A stretch of DNA of 53,533 nucleotides from assembly GCA_964420045.1 (NCBI GenBank), contig CAYQPQ010000006.1, forward strand, positions 1 to 53,533, in the 5' to 3' direction. Positions 33,324-42,011 of this stretch are shown here, piece by piece. The position numbers and the translations under genes are program-made. The notes under the pieces were generated by a model. The model was not told the origin of the DNA. It searched no databases and was given only the letters and a program-made list of their open reading frames with translations. How positions within the stretch are numbered: position 1 is the stretch's first letter; the number at the start of each line of letters is the position of its first letter. This DNA comes from GCA-016699975 sp964420045 (GTDB lineage Bacteria > Patescibacteriota > Minisyncoccia > Moranbacterales > UBA1568).

Positions 33324-33698
33324 GGCAATTCTCCTAAATTACCCCATTAGCGACATGCTAACAGGGACCGAGATTCGGCACACAACTTTGGAAATACTTT
33401 CCAAAACTCCGTGCCGAAACCCGGAACAAGAGAACTCCATACCCAACTAAGCTAAAACATCTCAAAGAACTTCTCGTCCACCCTTTGGCGGATTCTCCTC
33501 CGTGGAAACCGCTTACCAAAACGATCTCCATTGAGGAGAGATTACATAAACCGATGCAATCTCTCTCGAAAACCCCGCGCGATATCATCGCGCTTTTTTG
33601 ATCTCTCGTTGACCTCCACAAGTGATCAGTAAGGAGTGTTCTTGTTTTCCATTTCCATGGAGGGAGAACACACAAACTCCCATTGAGGTTAGGAATAT
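33324..33698. other. Gene-free stretch with large hairpins
   Basis: A long hairpin (TCGGCAC...GTGCCGA outside, TTTGGAAA...TTTCCAAA inside) lies at about 33374-33416. A second palindrome GTTAGGAA...TTCCTAAC lies at about 33689-33711. No frame longer than a dozen codons with a ribosome site is seen. Confidence 0.5.
33577..33599 (+). terminator. Rho-independent terminator pointing right
   Basis: GCGCGAT-ATC-ATCGCGC followed by six T. It stops rightward transcription, yet no rightward gene precedes it within 600 nt. Confidence 0.6.
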
Positions 33699-33965
33699 CT
33701 AGTTCCTAACATCTTCCCACCAGTGTTTTATTTCTGGCGGGAGTACAGTAGGATCAGAGACCCCACCACATCCGAGGCAGTTCCCCTCCTCATCAGCGAG
33801 GGGCACTCCCGCCCCATCACACATTGTGGAGAGGATAAACATTCTTGCATCGGGAAAATCCTTTTCCGTCTGCCCGGGCGCCATACTGGCACCCAGACAG
33901 AGTTCGAACAACTCGAACGAATTGTTTGGATTCTTCCGGACAAAACTTTTAAGGACAGTTGCCAT
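33699..33965 (-). CDS. Small hypothetical protein (88 residues)
   Basis: The frame starts MATVLKSFVRKNPNNSFELF. Later parts include FPDARMFILSTMCDGAGVPL, a short Cys cluster (GNCLGCGG) and a C-terminal PPEIKHWWEDVRN. GAGGAG lies 8 nt upstream of the ATG, so translation is likely. It is not recognised. Its size and neighbours fit a phage-like or plasmid-like accessory module. Confidence 0.6.
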   Translation of the reverse strand: MATVLKSFVRKNPNNSFELFELCLGASMAPGQTEKDFPDARMFILSTMCDGAGVPLADEEGNCLGCGGVSDPTVLPPEIKHWWEDVRN

Positions 33966-34035
33966 GATATTTCTCCTCGAGAATGCCCCGAAATGGGGCG
34001 TTGAAAGAATTACCGCGGTTGCGGCAGAGAAGTTT

Positions 34036-34236
34036 CTACATTCCAAAAAAACTCTTGGTTGTTTCGTCATTCACAACAAAAATACCTGACTTGAATTTGT
34101 TGACGAAACTCTGTAAAAACACTCTCTGCCACACCGCGGATCCTTTCTTATTTCTCAAAGAAGAAATCCGAATGTCTGCCTGATGGTCCGCCAACCGGCG
34201 GATTTCAAAGAACTTTGTCCTCATTTCCGAAGACAT
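34036..34236 (-). CDS. Small hypothetical protein, uncertain
   Basis: A 66-codon frame that ends SFVNKFKSGIFVVNDETTKS-FFGM, 70 nt before the 88-residue gene. A family C palindrome (TCCGCCAACCGGCGGA, 34187-34202) is in frame and encodes RRLADHQ-like residues. No good Shine-Dalgarno sequence is present. It could be a real gene that has taken up the repeat. Confidence 0.3.
   Translation of the reverse strand: MSSEMRTKFFEIRRLADHQADIRISSLRNKKGSAVWQRVFLQSFVNKFKSGIFVVNDETTKSFFGM
34187..34202. repeat. 16-nt palindrome, family C (TCCGCCAACCGGCGGA)
   Basis: Related units are TCCGCCAGTTGGCGGA at 43605-43620 and a decayed one at 30670-30688. Confidence 0.6.
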
Positions 34237-34266
34237 TCCTCGGGGCGAGAGTTGGTTAGACTTCAC

Positions 34267-34585
34267 CCGGAGCCGATGTCTTCACAACGGTTGCATCGTG
34301 GTGCCGTTCGGAGAGACGGCCCCCTTCATTCGAAGACCCGAAAGCCTTCAAAAGAAGAAAACGCATCATACTCCTACTTGATCCTTTCTTTCTGTCCGGC
34401 TCCTCACCGGAGGGACAAGAGAGAAAGATACACCCGATACTCTTGGTGAGAAGGAGACGCCGGAACGATGCCTATCTTAATGCTCCATCTTCTCTCCTCG
34501 TAAGATCGAAAATGAATTCTATGCATCATTCGCAAACGATACTCCATTTTTTTTCAAAAGGTACTTCTCGACCGGCATTGCGGCG
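34267..34585. other. Gene-poor stretch
   Basis: Leftward, only tiny frames with ribosome sites are seen: a 37-codon frame from about 34360 with AGGAG almost touching its ATG, and a three-codon frame (Met-Glu-His-stop) near 34483 after GAGGAGAGAAG. A palindrome GTCC..CCGG...CCGG.ACA lies near 34395-34420. No function is assigned. Confidence 0.4.
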
Positions 34586-34676
34586 AGAATGATGAGGGGT
34601 AAATATGATATACCGGTCTCCTCTAAAATATGAGACGGTCCCCTACCTACCGGCAGGCAGGCTCCTCATCATTCCG
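34586..34676. repeat. Long palindrome carrying a family A 20-nt unit
   Basis: The outer arms GAATGATGAGG and CCTCATCATTC pair, and inner arms ACCGGTCTC and GAGACGGT pair. The unit CCTACCTACCGGCAGGCAGG at 34642-34661 interrupts the right side. Confidence 0.65.
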
Positions 34677-34685
34677 GCAACAAAA

Positions 34686-34874
34686 TACGGGCGGCTCTGT
34701 CTACAGCTCGGCACTTCCTCGGAAGAAGATGGGAGTCATACACAGAGCCGCCCGTTGAAATACTGAACACCAATACTTCGGACACGCTCGCTTCTCTCCT
34801 CTTCCGTCCCTCGGGTGCCACCCCAGGAAAGGTTTGTTGCGAAACGTCAGATTTCAATGTACCTCAATCGTTAA
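34686..34874 (-). ncRNA. Candidate small RNA with its own promoter and terminator-like hairpin
   Basis: Transcription from the promoter at 34881-34909 would begin near 34874. The first ~110 nt are G/A-rich with possible helices (GGGGTG-GCA-CCC; GGAC...GTCC). A 13-bp perfect stem CGGGCGGCTCTGT/ACAGAGCCGCCCG (34742-34754 with 34688-34700) enclosing a smaller hairpin follows, then TATTTTGTT. A 62-codon frame with a TTG start overlaps it but has an unconvincing, Arg-rich sequence. It is not recognised as 6S, tmRNA, SRP or RNase P RNA. Confidence 0.4.
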
Positions 34875-34880
34875 CACCGG

Positions 34881-34909
34881 AGTATAGCATGCCGCCAACC
34901 GTTTGTCAA
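34881..34909 (-). promoter_or_regulatory. Near-consensus promoter pointing left
   Basis: TTGACA (34909-34904), 17 bp, TATACT (34886-34881). This is the best match to a vegetative promoter in the window, and it faces the region of tiny genes and hairpins. Confidence 0.75.
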
Positions 34910-35288
34910 TACTCGAAGACAAAGTCTAGACATACCGAAGGCTTATCCGAGGCATTTTTGGCACATATCCATACTGTTATGGCTTGTTTAAGCACCGACA
35001 CAGAACTCGAAATTATGGCTTATTTTGACCGTATTCTTGGACATATGACTTCCTACAATGGTGCGAGTCAAAAGCTCTCAAATCTGTCATTCCGAGCGAA
35101 GTCGAGGAATCTCAGCAGAGAAATCGAGCCTTTTCAAGTGTTTATAAATCGCACCTAAAGATTCCTCCGCTTCGCCCCTTCGTCGCTTCAGTCGGAGTGA
35201 CGCAAAATATGAAAAAGCAGAGCTCTCGCCCTGCCTTTCCCTCACCCTATCTTCCAACTTCCATATTCCATCTTCTGCACCAACCCCT
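34910..35288. other. Gene-free stretch with REP repeats and a pyrimidine tract
   Basis: REP-like palindromes at 35085-35115 (GTCATTCCGAGCGAAGTCGA...) and 35158-35205, then a CTTCCATATTCCATCTTC-type tract near 35236-35285. An 89-codon rightward frame here is judged spurious because its second half is translated repeat. Confidence 0.5.
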
Positions 35289-36323
35289 CTACCACTCCAG
35301 CGCGCCGCCCACTTTGTACTCCGTGACGCGCGTCTCAAAGAAGTTCTTCTCTTTGGAGAGGTCAACAGCCTCGCTCATCCAGGGGAATGGGTTTTCCGCA
35401 TGATACTGCACCGGGAGTCCCACGCGCTCAAGCCGTCGATCGGCGACATGCTCGATATATTGCTTGAATCCTTCGGCGTTCATACCAAATATCCCCCGCG
35501 GGAACACTTCCTGCGCAAACGTATACTCCAAAACCACGGCTTTACGGATAAGGTCGACGATATGCTGTTGGAATTCCGGCGTCCAAAGCTCCGGCTGTTC
35601 TTCCTTGATAGAGTTGATGAGATTGATACCGAAATTAAGATGCTGAGACTCGTCGCGCATGATGTATTGAATTTGCTCGGCGCTTCCGGGCATCTTGTTC
35701 TGCCGCTGGAAGCCAAACATCACGGCAAATGAACTATAGAAGAAGATTCCTTCGAGGATGAGTGAAAATACCGCCATATTCTCCAAAAATTTCTGATCCG
35801 CTTCAAATGTGCCCGTTCGAAAGCTCGGATCAAAAATTCCCTCATTAAATGAAAGGATGAAGGCGTCTTTATTGTAAATCGCCTCAACTTCGCGATACAT
35901 ATTGAATATCTCGCTTTCGTCGAGACCGAGCGATTCAACAATATATTGATACGAATGCGTGTGAATCGCCTCTTCATACGCCTGTCGCAAAAGGTACATG
36001 CGACATTCCGGGCTTGTGATATGTCGGTAGAACGCCAAAACGACATTGTTCGCCGCAATCGAATCGGCCGTCGTAAAAAATCCCAAGACCGTCTTCAACG
36101 CTTTTCGTTCGTCTTCGGAAAGCACATCGCGCGCTTTCCACTGCTCAATATCCTTCTGCATGGAAATCTCCGTTGGGAGCCAATGATTGGCATTCCCCAC
36201 ATTGTACGCTTCCCACGCAAACGTGTGCCGCATCGGATAGAGCTGCATCACATCGGCATCTCCGCCGTTTATCACTCGGCGCTTATTAATATCAACCGGT
36301 CTCGCTCCTTTTTGTATTGGCAT
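35289..36323 (-). CDS. nrdB: Class I ribonucleotide reductase, beta (radical) subunit
   Basis: This 344-residue subunit houses the dimetal site and radical that start deoxyribonucleotide synthesis. By family alignment the metal ligands are Asp87, Glu118 and His121 (EEAIH) and Glu191, Glu225 and His228 (RDESQHLNF). Tyr125 in HTHSY is in the radical position, so a Tyr-radical (Ia/b-type) enzyme is likely rather than class Ic. The frame extends 34 codons upstream into repeat DNA, and the ATG at 36323 (MPIQKGARPVDINKR) is preferred. It lies just downstream of nrdA on the same strand. Confidence 0.95.
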   Translation of the reverse strand: MPIQKGARPVDINKRRVINGGDADVMQLYPMRHTFAWEAYNVGNANHWLPTEISMQKDIEQWKARDVLSEDERKALKTVLGFFTTADSIAANNVVLAFYRHITSPECRMYLLRQAYEEAIHTHSYQYIVESLGLDESEIFNMYREVEAIYNKDAFILSFNEGIFDPSFRTGTFEADQKFLENMAVFSLILEGIFFYSSFAVMFGFQRQNKMPGSAEQIQYIMRDESQHLNFGINLINSIKEEQPELWTPEFQQHIVDLIRKAVVLEYTFAQEVFPRGIFGMNAEGFKQYIEHVADRRLERVGLPVQYHAENPFPWMSEAVDLSKEKNFFETRVTEYKVGGALEW

Positions 36324-36374
36324 AAAAATAGAATTTTGAATGTAGTTTCTTTCACTTGTGAACAGCTGGTATCT

Positions 36375-36498
36375 GTCATTCCCGCGAAGGCGGGAATCTA
36401 GGCTCCACTGGCTCTCTAGAAGCACTGGGCAGATTTTATCCGTAGAAACTCTCTATTCGGCGCGTTACAACTGGATTCCCGCCTTCACGGGAATGACG
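36375..36498. repeat. Pair of inverted REP-type hairpins (empty sites)
   Basis: GTCATTCCCGCGAAGGCGGG...AATCTA at 36375-36400 and its inverse GATTCCCGCCTTCACGGGAA...TGAC at 36472-36498 flank about 70 nt between nrdA and nrdB. These lack the 20-nt palindrome found in relatives at 17629, 18057 and 22496. Confidence 0.7.
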
Positions 36499-36541
36499 CG
36501 AGAAGGAAAACTTTTTATCTCGCACAAAGCAAGCAATTTCC

Positions 36542-39430
36542 CTACCCCTGACACGCTTCACAGTCGGGATCGGCAATCAGGCATAACTTGGGAGTTGATC
36601 CGGACAAGGTACTGCCTTCCGAAGCGGAACTGCTTTCTTGAACCGGAAGCGAAGCGGGAGGCGCTCCAACCGCCGATAAGACAACCGGAGCAGGCGATTC
36701 CGCAAAAGAAGCAACGGACGGGGAATCACCCCTCTTTCCCCGAAGATGAGTCGGACCAAATTCCGTTGTCGATACCGTGGATTTCTCGACCTGCGACGCG
36801 CCAAGCGTCCGGAGATAATACGTCGTCTTGAGTCCGAGCTCCCATGCGCGGAAGTAAATATCGGAAAGCTCTCGTCCGGACACATTGCGGAAGAAAATAT
36901 TGAGCGACTGGGACTGATCGATCCATTTTCCGCGACGAGCCGCCGCCTCCACAAGCCATGATGAGTGGATTTCAAACACTTCTTTGTATTTCGCTTTCAA
37001 TGCCGCCGGAATGCCCGGTATCTCCTGGATACTGCCGTCATGATATTTCAACTGATTGAGCATGTCGCGGCTCCAAAGTCCGAGCTTCTTGAGATCGTTC
37101 ACGAGATGCTTGTTCACCACCACAAAGTCACCTTCTTTATTTGACTTCACATAAATGTTCTTGTAAATCGGCTCCATGCAAGGAACACACCCGACAAGAT
37201 TTGCCGTACTTGCCGTCGGCGCAATCGCGAGCACATTGGAATTCCGCATGCCAAACTTCCGTATATGCTCCCGAACCGGCGTCCAATCGAGCTTTCCGGT
37301 TCGCACAAGCGGTATCTTCTCTCCGCGTTCCGCCTCAAGTATATCGATGGTGTCCTGCGGAAGAATGTTCCGATTCCATTTCGAGCCTTTATAACTCGCA
37401 TAGACTCCGCGCTCACGCGCCAGTTCCGACGACGCAAGAAGCGCGTAGTACGACACCATTTCCATAGACTCATCCGCAAACTCAACCGCTTCCTTGGAGT
37501 CGAAGTTGATGTTGAGGAGGTACAGCGCATCGTGATAGCCGCGAATGCCGAGTCCGAGCGGTCGATGCCGCATATTCGAGCGACGCGCCTCGGGAATCGG
37601 GTAATAATTGACATCAATCACGTTGTCGAGCATCCGCACCGCAATGCGCGTCACTTTCTCTATGCGATCCCGATCAAACACGCCATCCACGACAAACTTC
37701 GCAAAGTTGAGCGATCCTAGATTGCATACCGCCGTCTCGTCCGGCGACGTATTCAGCGTAATTTCCGTACAGAGATTCGAAGAATGCACCACACCGACAT
37801 GATCCTGCGGCGAACGAAGATTGGAAGGATCCTTCCAAGTAATCCATGGATGCCCGGTTTCAAAGAGCATCGTGAGCATCTTCTTCCAGAGGTCCTTCGC
37901 AACAACACGCCGCCAGAGCTTCATTTCACCCCGATCCGCTCGCCGTTCGTAGTCTTCATAGCGCTTCTCAAACTCCGCACCATGTATTTCGTGCAAATCC
38001 GGCGTTTCATCCGGCGAAAAGAGCGTCCATTCGCCATTGTCCCGCACTCGCTTCATGAAAAGATCCGGAATCCAGTTGGCCGTGTCAATATCATGCGTGC
38101 GACGGCGCTCATCCCCCGTATTCTTGCGAAGCTCGAGGAAGTCCTCGATATCATAGTGCCACGTCTCCAAATAGACACATCCCGCGCCACGCCGCTTCCC
38201 GCTCCGATTGATAGAGACGTTGACATCATTGGCAATCTTCAAGAATGGCACAACACCCTGACTCCCGACACCCGTTCCCTTGATAAACGACCCGGTCGCG
38301 CGAACCGGCGTCCACGATGAGCCGGTGCCGCCGCTCCATTTGAGAAGCTGCGCATTGTCGGAATAGGTCTTGAAGATAAGATCCAGCGAGTCCGGCACAA
38401 CATTCAGAAAACAATTCGAGAGCTGCGCCTTCACCATACCGGCCTGAAATAGTGTTCGCCCACCCGGCGTATACAAGAATTCCGAAAGCGCCCAATAAAA
38501 ATCCTTCGCAACCTCATCTCGTTTGGACTCCGGCTCGGGAAGACTCGTCCCCATGGCAATACGCATCCAAAACATCTGCGGTGTTTCAAGTGGCAGCTTC
38601 GTCTCGGGATCCTCCAGTAAATATCGGGAAGAAAGAATTTCAAGCCCCATGTACTCAAAGAGTTGGTCATTTTCAAGCACAAAGAGATTGGCAAGTTTTT
38701 CCAAATCAAAACCGAGCATTCGGGGATCAAACACACCCTTCTTCACACCCCAAAGAATATTTCTCTGAAAAATCTGCCTGTGACGTTCCAGAAGTGTCTC
38801 CTTGGTCACATCGGCACCCAAAACCTCCCGATACAGACGATCCAGCAGCAAGTTTGCCGCCAATTTCGAATAGGACGGATCTTGTTCAATCATCGAGCGC
38901 ACAATCATCGTCAGAACGCGCGCCACATCTTTCGTCGAAATACCGTCATACACTTCCAAGCGACACTGACGAAGTATTGCCTCGATATCGATATCATTCT
39001 CTATGCCAACCATGTGATATCCGAGCGTTCGACGGATTTTATCCAAAGAGAAAACTTCCTTTTTTCCGGATCGTTTCGTCACAGAAAGCTCATGTTGTTC
39101 GATTTTCCGTGCGATTTCTTGCTTTCGTTCCTCGCGAATCTTCGCGTGTTCGTATCGATAGATGATATAGGCCTTGGCGACATCAAAAAACCCTTCCAAC
39201 ATGAGCTCCTTCTCGGCAAAATCCTGCACATGTTCAACCGACGGCACCGTTCGTGGAAACGCCTCAAACAATTTTGAAGCGACTGTTTCGGAGAGCGTTC
39301 GGATAAAGGCGTCATCGCCCTTGCCCTTCACTTCCACAAAAGCGCCTTTCAATGCACGCTCTATCTTGCTCACGTCAAAATCCACGATATCTCCATTGCG
39401 TTTCTTTATTTTTTGTGCCGCTTCGGTCAT
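36542..39430 (-). CDS. nrdA: Ribonucleoside-diphosphate reductase, alpha subunit
   Basis: This 962-residue catalytic subunit reduces ribonucleotides. Two ATP-cone domains stand at the N terminus (IKKRNGDIVDFDVSKIERAL near 8-27; SVTKRSGKKEVFSLDKIRRT near 115), the second giving extra allosteric capacity. The active-site Cys pair is seen in AQLSNCF and in NLCTEITLN, with the Asn, Cys and Glu of the radical mechanism. The C-terminal redox tail is DPDCEACQG, after a Ser/Pro/Ala-rich linker. MTEAAQKIKKRNG at 39430 is the chosen start. It is upstream of nrdB on the same strand, separated by repeats. Confidence 0.96.
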   Translation of the reverse strand: MTEAAQKIKKRNGDIVDFDVSKIERALKGAFVEVKGKGDDAFIRTLSETVASKLFEAFPRTVPSVEHVQDFAEKELMLEGFFDVAKAYIIYRYEHAKIREERKQEIARKIEQHELSVTKRSGKKEVFSLDKIRRTLGYHMVGIENDIDIEAILRQCRLEVYDGISTKDVARVLTMIVRSMIEQDPSYSKLAANLLLDRLYREVLGADVTKETLLERHRQIFQRNILWGVKKGVFDPRMLGFDLEKLANLFVLENDQLFEYMGLEILSSRYLLEDPETKLPLETPQMFWMRIAMGTSLPEPESKRDEVAKDFYWALSEFLYTPGGRTLFQAGMVKAQLSNCFLNVVPDSLDLIFKTYSDNAQLLKWSGGTGSSWTPVRATGSFIKGTGVGSQGVVPFLKIANDVNVSINRSGKRRGAGCVYLETWHYDIEDFLELRKNTGDERRRTHDIDTANWIPDLFMKRVRDNGEWTLFSPDETPDLHEIHGAEFEKRYEDYERRADRGEMKLWRRVVAKDLWKKMLTMLFETGHPWITWKDPSNLRSPQDHVGVVHSSNLCTEITLNTSPDETAVCNLGSLNFAKFVVDGVFDRDRIEKVTRIAVRMLDNVIDVNYYPIPEARRSNMRHRPLGLGIRGYHDALYLLNINFDSKEAVEFADESMEMVSYYALLASSELARERGVYASYKGSKWNRNILPQDTIDILEAERGEKIPLVRTGKLDWTPVREHIRKFGMRNSNVLAIAPTASTANLVGCVPCMEPIYKNIYVKSNKEGDFVVVNKHLVNDLKKLGLWSRDMLNQLKYHDGSIQEIPGIPAALKAKYKEVFEIHSSWLVEAAARRGKWIDQSQSLNIFFRNVSGRELSDIYFRAWELGLKTTYYLRTLGASQVEKSTVSTTEFGPTHLRGKRGDSPSVASFAESPAPVVLSAVGAPPASLPVQESSSASEGSTLSGSTPKLCLIADPDCEACQG

Positions 39431-39524
39431 ATTAAAGGGCAAGAAAGACACGGGCCGCCCCAATCCGCGCCCTTCTCGCAAAGAGAAGTTAGTTTTCTGT
39501 TAACCCCCGACGATACTGACGATA

Positions 39525-40094
39525 CTACTGCAGACGACGTTCGACAACATTCCAGTCAATCGAACGGAAAAATGTATCAATATACTCCGCGCGCTTCAAT
39601 CCGTAGTCCAACATAAACGCGTGTTCAAACACATCCATCACCAAAACCGGCATCGCTCCCGCAAGGTGTCCCGCATCATGCTCATTAATCCAGACATTAA
39701 AGAGCGCGCCATTCACCTTGTCCTGCGCCAAAATCACCCAACCAATCCCTCGCATCGCCCCAACCGCACGGAAATCCTTCTCCCACGCCTCAACACTCCC
39801 AAATGACTGCGTCAGCGCACCCGAAACAACGCTCTCATCATGAACAAGAGGCGCGCTCTCCTTGGTCAAGTTGCCAAAATAGAGCTCGTGAAGCCGCATG
39901 CCATTCCATTCCCAGCCAAATCGTCGCTTCAATTCCGCATATTCCGGCGTTCCCGGCTCTTTTCCTGCCAGCAACTCCGCAACCGCATTCGTATTCTTTA
40001 CATACCCCTCATAGAGCGTAAAATGATTCGTCAGCAACGCATCGCTCATCCCTTCCATACCGAGAAGATGCTTGAAATCTTGTGGTTGATACAT
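39525..40094 (-). CDS. sod: Fe/Mn superoxide dismutase
   Basis: This 189-residue enzyme dismutates superoxide. The metal ligands are visible as His in LTNHFTLYEGY, His in MRLHELYFGN, and Asp and His in VMDVFEHAFMLDYG. GAMRGIGWVIL and LFNVWINEHD are less typical than in model enzymes. Metal choice (Fe or Mn) cannot be told by eye. Its neighbour is a peroxiredoxin, together forming an oxidative-stress pair 50 nt apart on the same strand. Confidence 0.92.
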   Translation of the reverse strand: MYQPQDFKHLLGMEGMSDALLTNHFTLYEGYVKNTNAVAELLAGKEPGTPEYAELKRRFGWEWNGMRLHELYFGNLTKESAPLVHDESVVSGALTQSFGSVEAWEKDFRAVGAMRGIGWVILAQDKVNGALFNVWINEHDAGHLAGAMPVLVMDVFEHAFMLDYGLKRAEYIDTFFRSIDWNVVERRLQ

Positions 40095-40144
40095 ATTTTT
40101 GTTTCTAACAGACTAACAATTTCCACAAACCGACTGAAAAGAAC

Positions 40145-40804
40145 CTATATCTTCCCCACCAAATCCAATCCCGGCTTTAATGTCTTTGCGCCCGGTTTCC
40201 AATTGGCGGGACACACTTCCCCACCATGTTCACGAACAAACTGCGCCGCACGAAGCTTCCGCAATATTTCCTCGGCCGACCGTCCAATGTTATTCGAATT
40301 CACCTCATACGACTGCAAAACACCATCCGGATCGATGATGAAGGTTCCGCGACGCGCATTGCCCTCTTCTTCGATATAGACACCAAACTCCATGGTCAGT
40401 TCCGCGGTCCGATCGGCAATCATGGGAAATTGCACCTTTTCAATCGCTTTTGAATGATCGTGCCACGCCTTGTGCGTATACACTGTGTCCGTACTCACGC
40501 CAAACACCTCCGTATCGAGCTTCTGAAATTCCTCGTAATGATCCGCCAAATCTTCAAGCTCCGTCGGGCAGACAAAAGTAAAATCAGCAGGATAAAAGAA
40601 CAATACAGTCCACTTCCCGAAGAAATCGGAGAGTCTCCTTTCCACAATCTTGTCTTTGTGGTAGAGTGTCAAATCGAAGTCGGGGACTTTCTCGCCGATT
40701 TCGACGCCGCATCCATACTCATACGCCGATTCCTCCTCACACCCACACATCCCGCCGCCGCAGCATTCGTCTTTTTCCATCTCATGACCCTGATTCATAC
40801 GCAT
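40145..40804 (-). CDS. 2-Cys peroxiredoxin with Cys-rich N-terminal extension
   Basis: This 219-residue peroxiredoxin reduces peroxides. The peroxidatic Cys is in FFYPADFTFVCPTE and the resolving Cys in GGEVCPANWKPG, the AhpC/Prx1 layout, and TFIIDPDGVLQSYEVN is also conserved. Before the normal fold (GEKVPDFDL, about residue 37) there are about 36 extra residues with DECCGGGMCGCEEE and YGCG. Such a Cys cluster could bind a metal. The start may be 40804 or the ATG at 40780 (MEKDE); both keep the Cys cluster. SOD follows downstream. Confidence 0.92.
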   Translation of the reverse strand: MRMNQGHEMEKDECCGGGMCGCEEESAYEYGCGVEIGEKVPDFDLTLYHKDKIVERRLSDFFGKWTVLFFYPADFTFVCPTELEDLADHYEEFQKLDTEVFGVSTDTVYTHKAWHDHSKAIEKVQFPMIADRTAELTMEFGVYIEEEGNARRGTFIIDPDGVLQSYEVNSNNIGRSAEEILRKLRAAQFVREHGGEVCPANWKPGAKTLKPGLDLVGKI

Positions 40805-40922
40805 TTCGTTAGGTGAATAAAAGAAAAAATAGCCTGTATCGTTTGAAAAATCGCCTGTCGTTTATCCATACTACGTGCCCATTTTTTCACTGTCAACTTT
40901 TCGCTTTTCATACCAAGCTTCC

Positions 40923-41924
40923 ATGGACGTTTCACACGAAAACCGATATACCATAACTCCTTCCTCAAGCGACATCGGGAAACGAATCGACGCGTTTTTG
41001 GCTCAATCAAAAGATTTTGAGGATTGTGTTGGAGGAAAACTCAGTCGAACACACATTGCGCGCGGCATACGAAGGGGCGGCGTGCTCTTGAATGATTCAC
41101 CCATAAAGCCGCACACTATCCTCTCCAACACAACGCCGCTGATGATACTCCCCAGCACATTCATCCTTCGGAAACCCGCCATAACTCCGGAGCCGGATAT
41201 TCCTATAGCCGTGATTGCGGAAACACCGCAATTCCTTATCATTAACAAGCCCGCCGGAATACAAGTTCACCCTTCAAGCACCAGAGAAACCGGCACAGTT
41301 GTACAGTGGATACTCGCTCACTATCCGGAAATAGCAGCTATTGGCGATCCCGATCGTCCCGGCATTGTCCACCGCCTCGACCGAGACACCAGCGGACTTC
41401 TCATCATCGCCCGCACGCGGAAGGCCTTTACCGCTCTCAAGAAGAGCTTCAAAGATCAAGCCGTACACAAGCGCTACCTCGCCCTCATCTTCGGCACTCC
41501 GGAGGCAAAAGAAGGCACTATAAACACACCCATCGCCCGATCAACCCGCGGCGATCGCCAGAGCGCCGCATTCCCCGGGCGCCGCGTGAAAGGAACCGTC
41601 CGTCCCGCCAAAACCGCCTACCGAGTGCTCAAAACCTTCGGTGATGCCACGCTCATCGAAGCCATGCCAAAAACCGGGCGCACACACCAGATACGCGTAC
41701 ACCTCGCTTCCATTGGACATCCCGTGCTCGGTGACACCCTCTACGCTTCGCGCACATCACGATCCCTGACATCAATTCCCGAGCGACACCTCCTTCATGC
41801 GGCACACCTCTCATTCAAACTTTTCGGACACGAATATTTTTTTTCAGCCCCGATTCCCGACGATTTCACCGCTTGGGAAAGCCGCTTTACAAATTCAGGA
41901 AAGTACGGTAACATCTCCAGATAA
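40923..41924 (+). CDS. RluD-family pseudouridine synthase
   Basis: This 333-residue protein isomerises specific uridines in rRNA or tRNA. An N-terminal S4-like RNA-binding region (KLSRTHIARGIRRGGVLLND) leads into the catalytic domain. The catalytic Asp lies in IVHRLDRDTSGLLI, with LIINKPAGIQVHP before it and TGRTHQIRVHLASIGHPVLG after it. RluC/RluD-type specificity (23S helices) is likely but not certain. MDVSHENRY at 40923 is taken as start; an ATG 16 codons earlier exists. Confidence 0.92.
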   Translation: MDVSHENRYTITPSSSDIGKRIDAFLAQSKDFEDCVGGKLSRTHIARGIRRGGVLLNDSPIKPHTILSNTTPLMILPSTFILRKPAITPEPDIPIAVIAETPQFLIINKPAGIQVHPSSTRETGTVVQWILAHYPEIAAIGDPDRPGIVHRLDRDTSGLLIIARTRKAFTALKKSFKDQAVHKRYLALIFGTPEAKEGTINTPIARSTRGDRQSAAFPGRRVKGTVRPAKTAYRVLKTFGDATLIEAMPKTGRTHQIRVHLASIGHPVLGDTLYASRTSRSLTSIPERHLLHAAHLSFKLFGHEYFFSAPIPDDFTAWESRFTNSGKYGNISR

Positions 41925-42011
41925 GAGAGGACGGCTGTCCTTTTTTTCATGTACTCGCGCTTCTTAATCATTATTGCGGACGATAGCGCGCGCCGCACAC
42001 GATACTCTAGT

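Noticed and set aside
33358..33675. 105-codon leftward frame
   Set aside because: It runs through two large hairpins and has no ribosome site; better explained as structured non-coding DNA.
34780..34840. T-box-like sequence (GGGGTGGCACCCGAGGG)
   Set aside because: Only about 50 nt separate it from the predicted transcript start, so there is no room for a specifier stem, and no aminoacyl-tRNA synthetase or amino acid gene follows.
34889..35158. 89-codon rightward frame
   Set aside because: It begins inside the leftward promoter and its last third is translated REP repeat.
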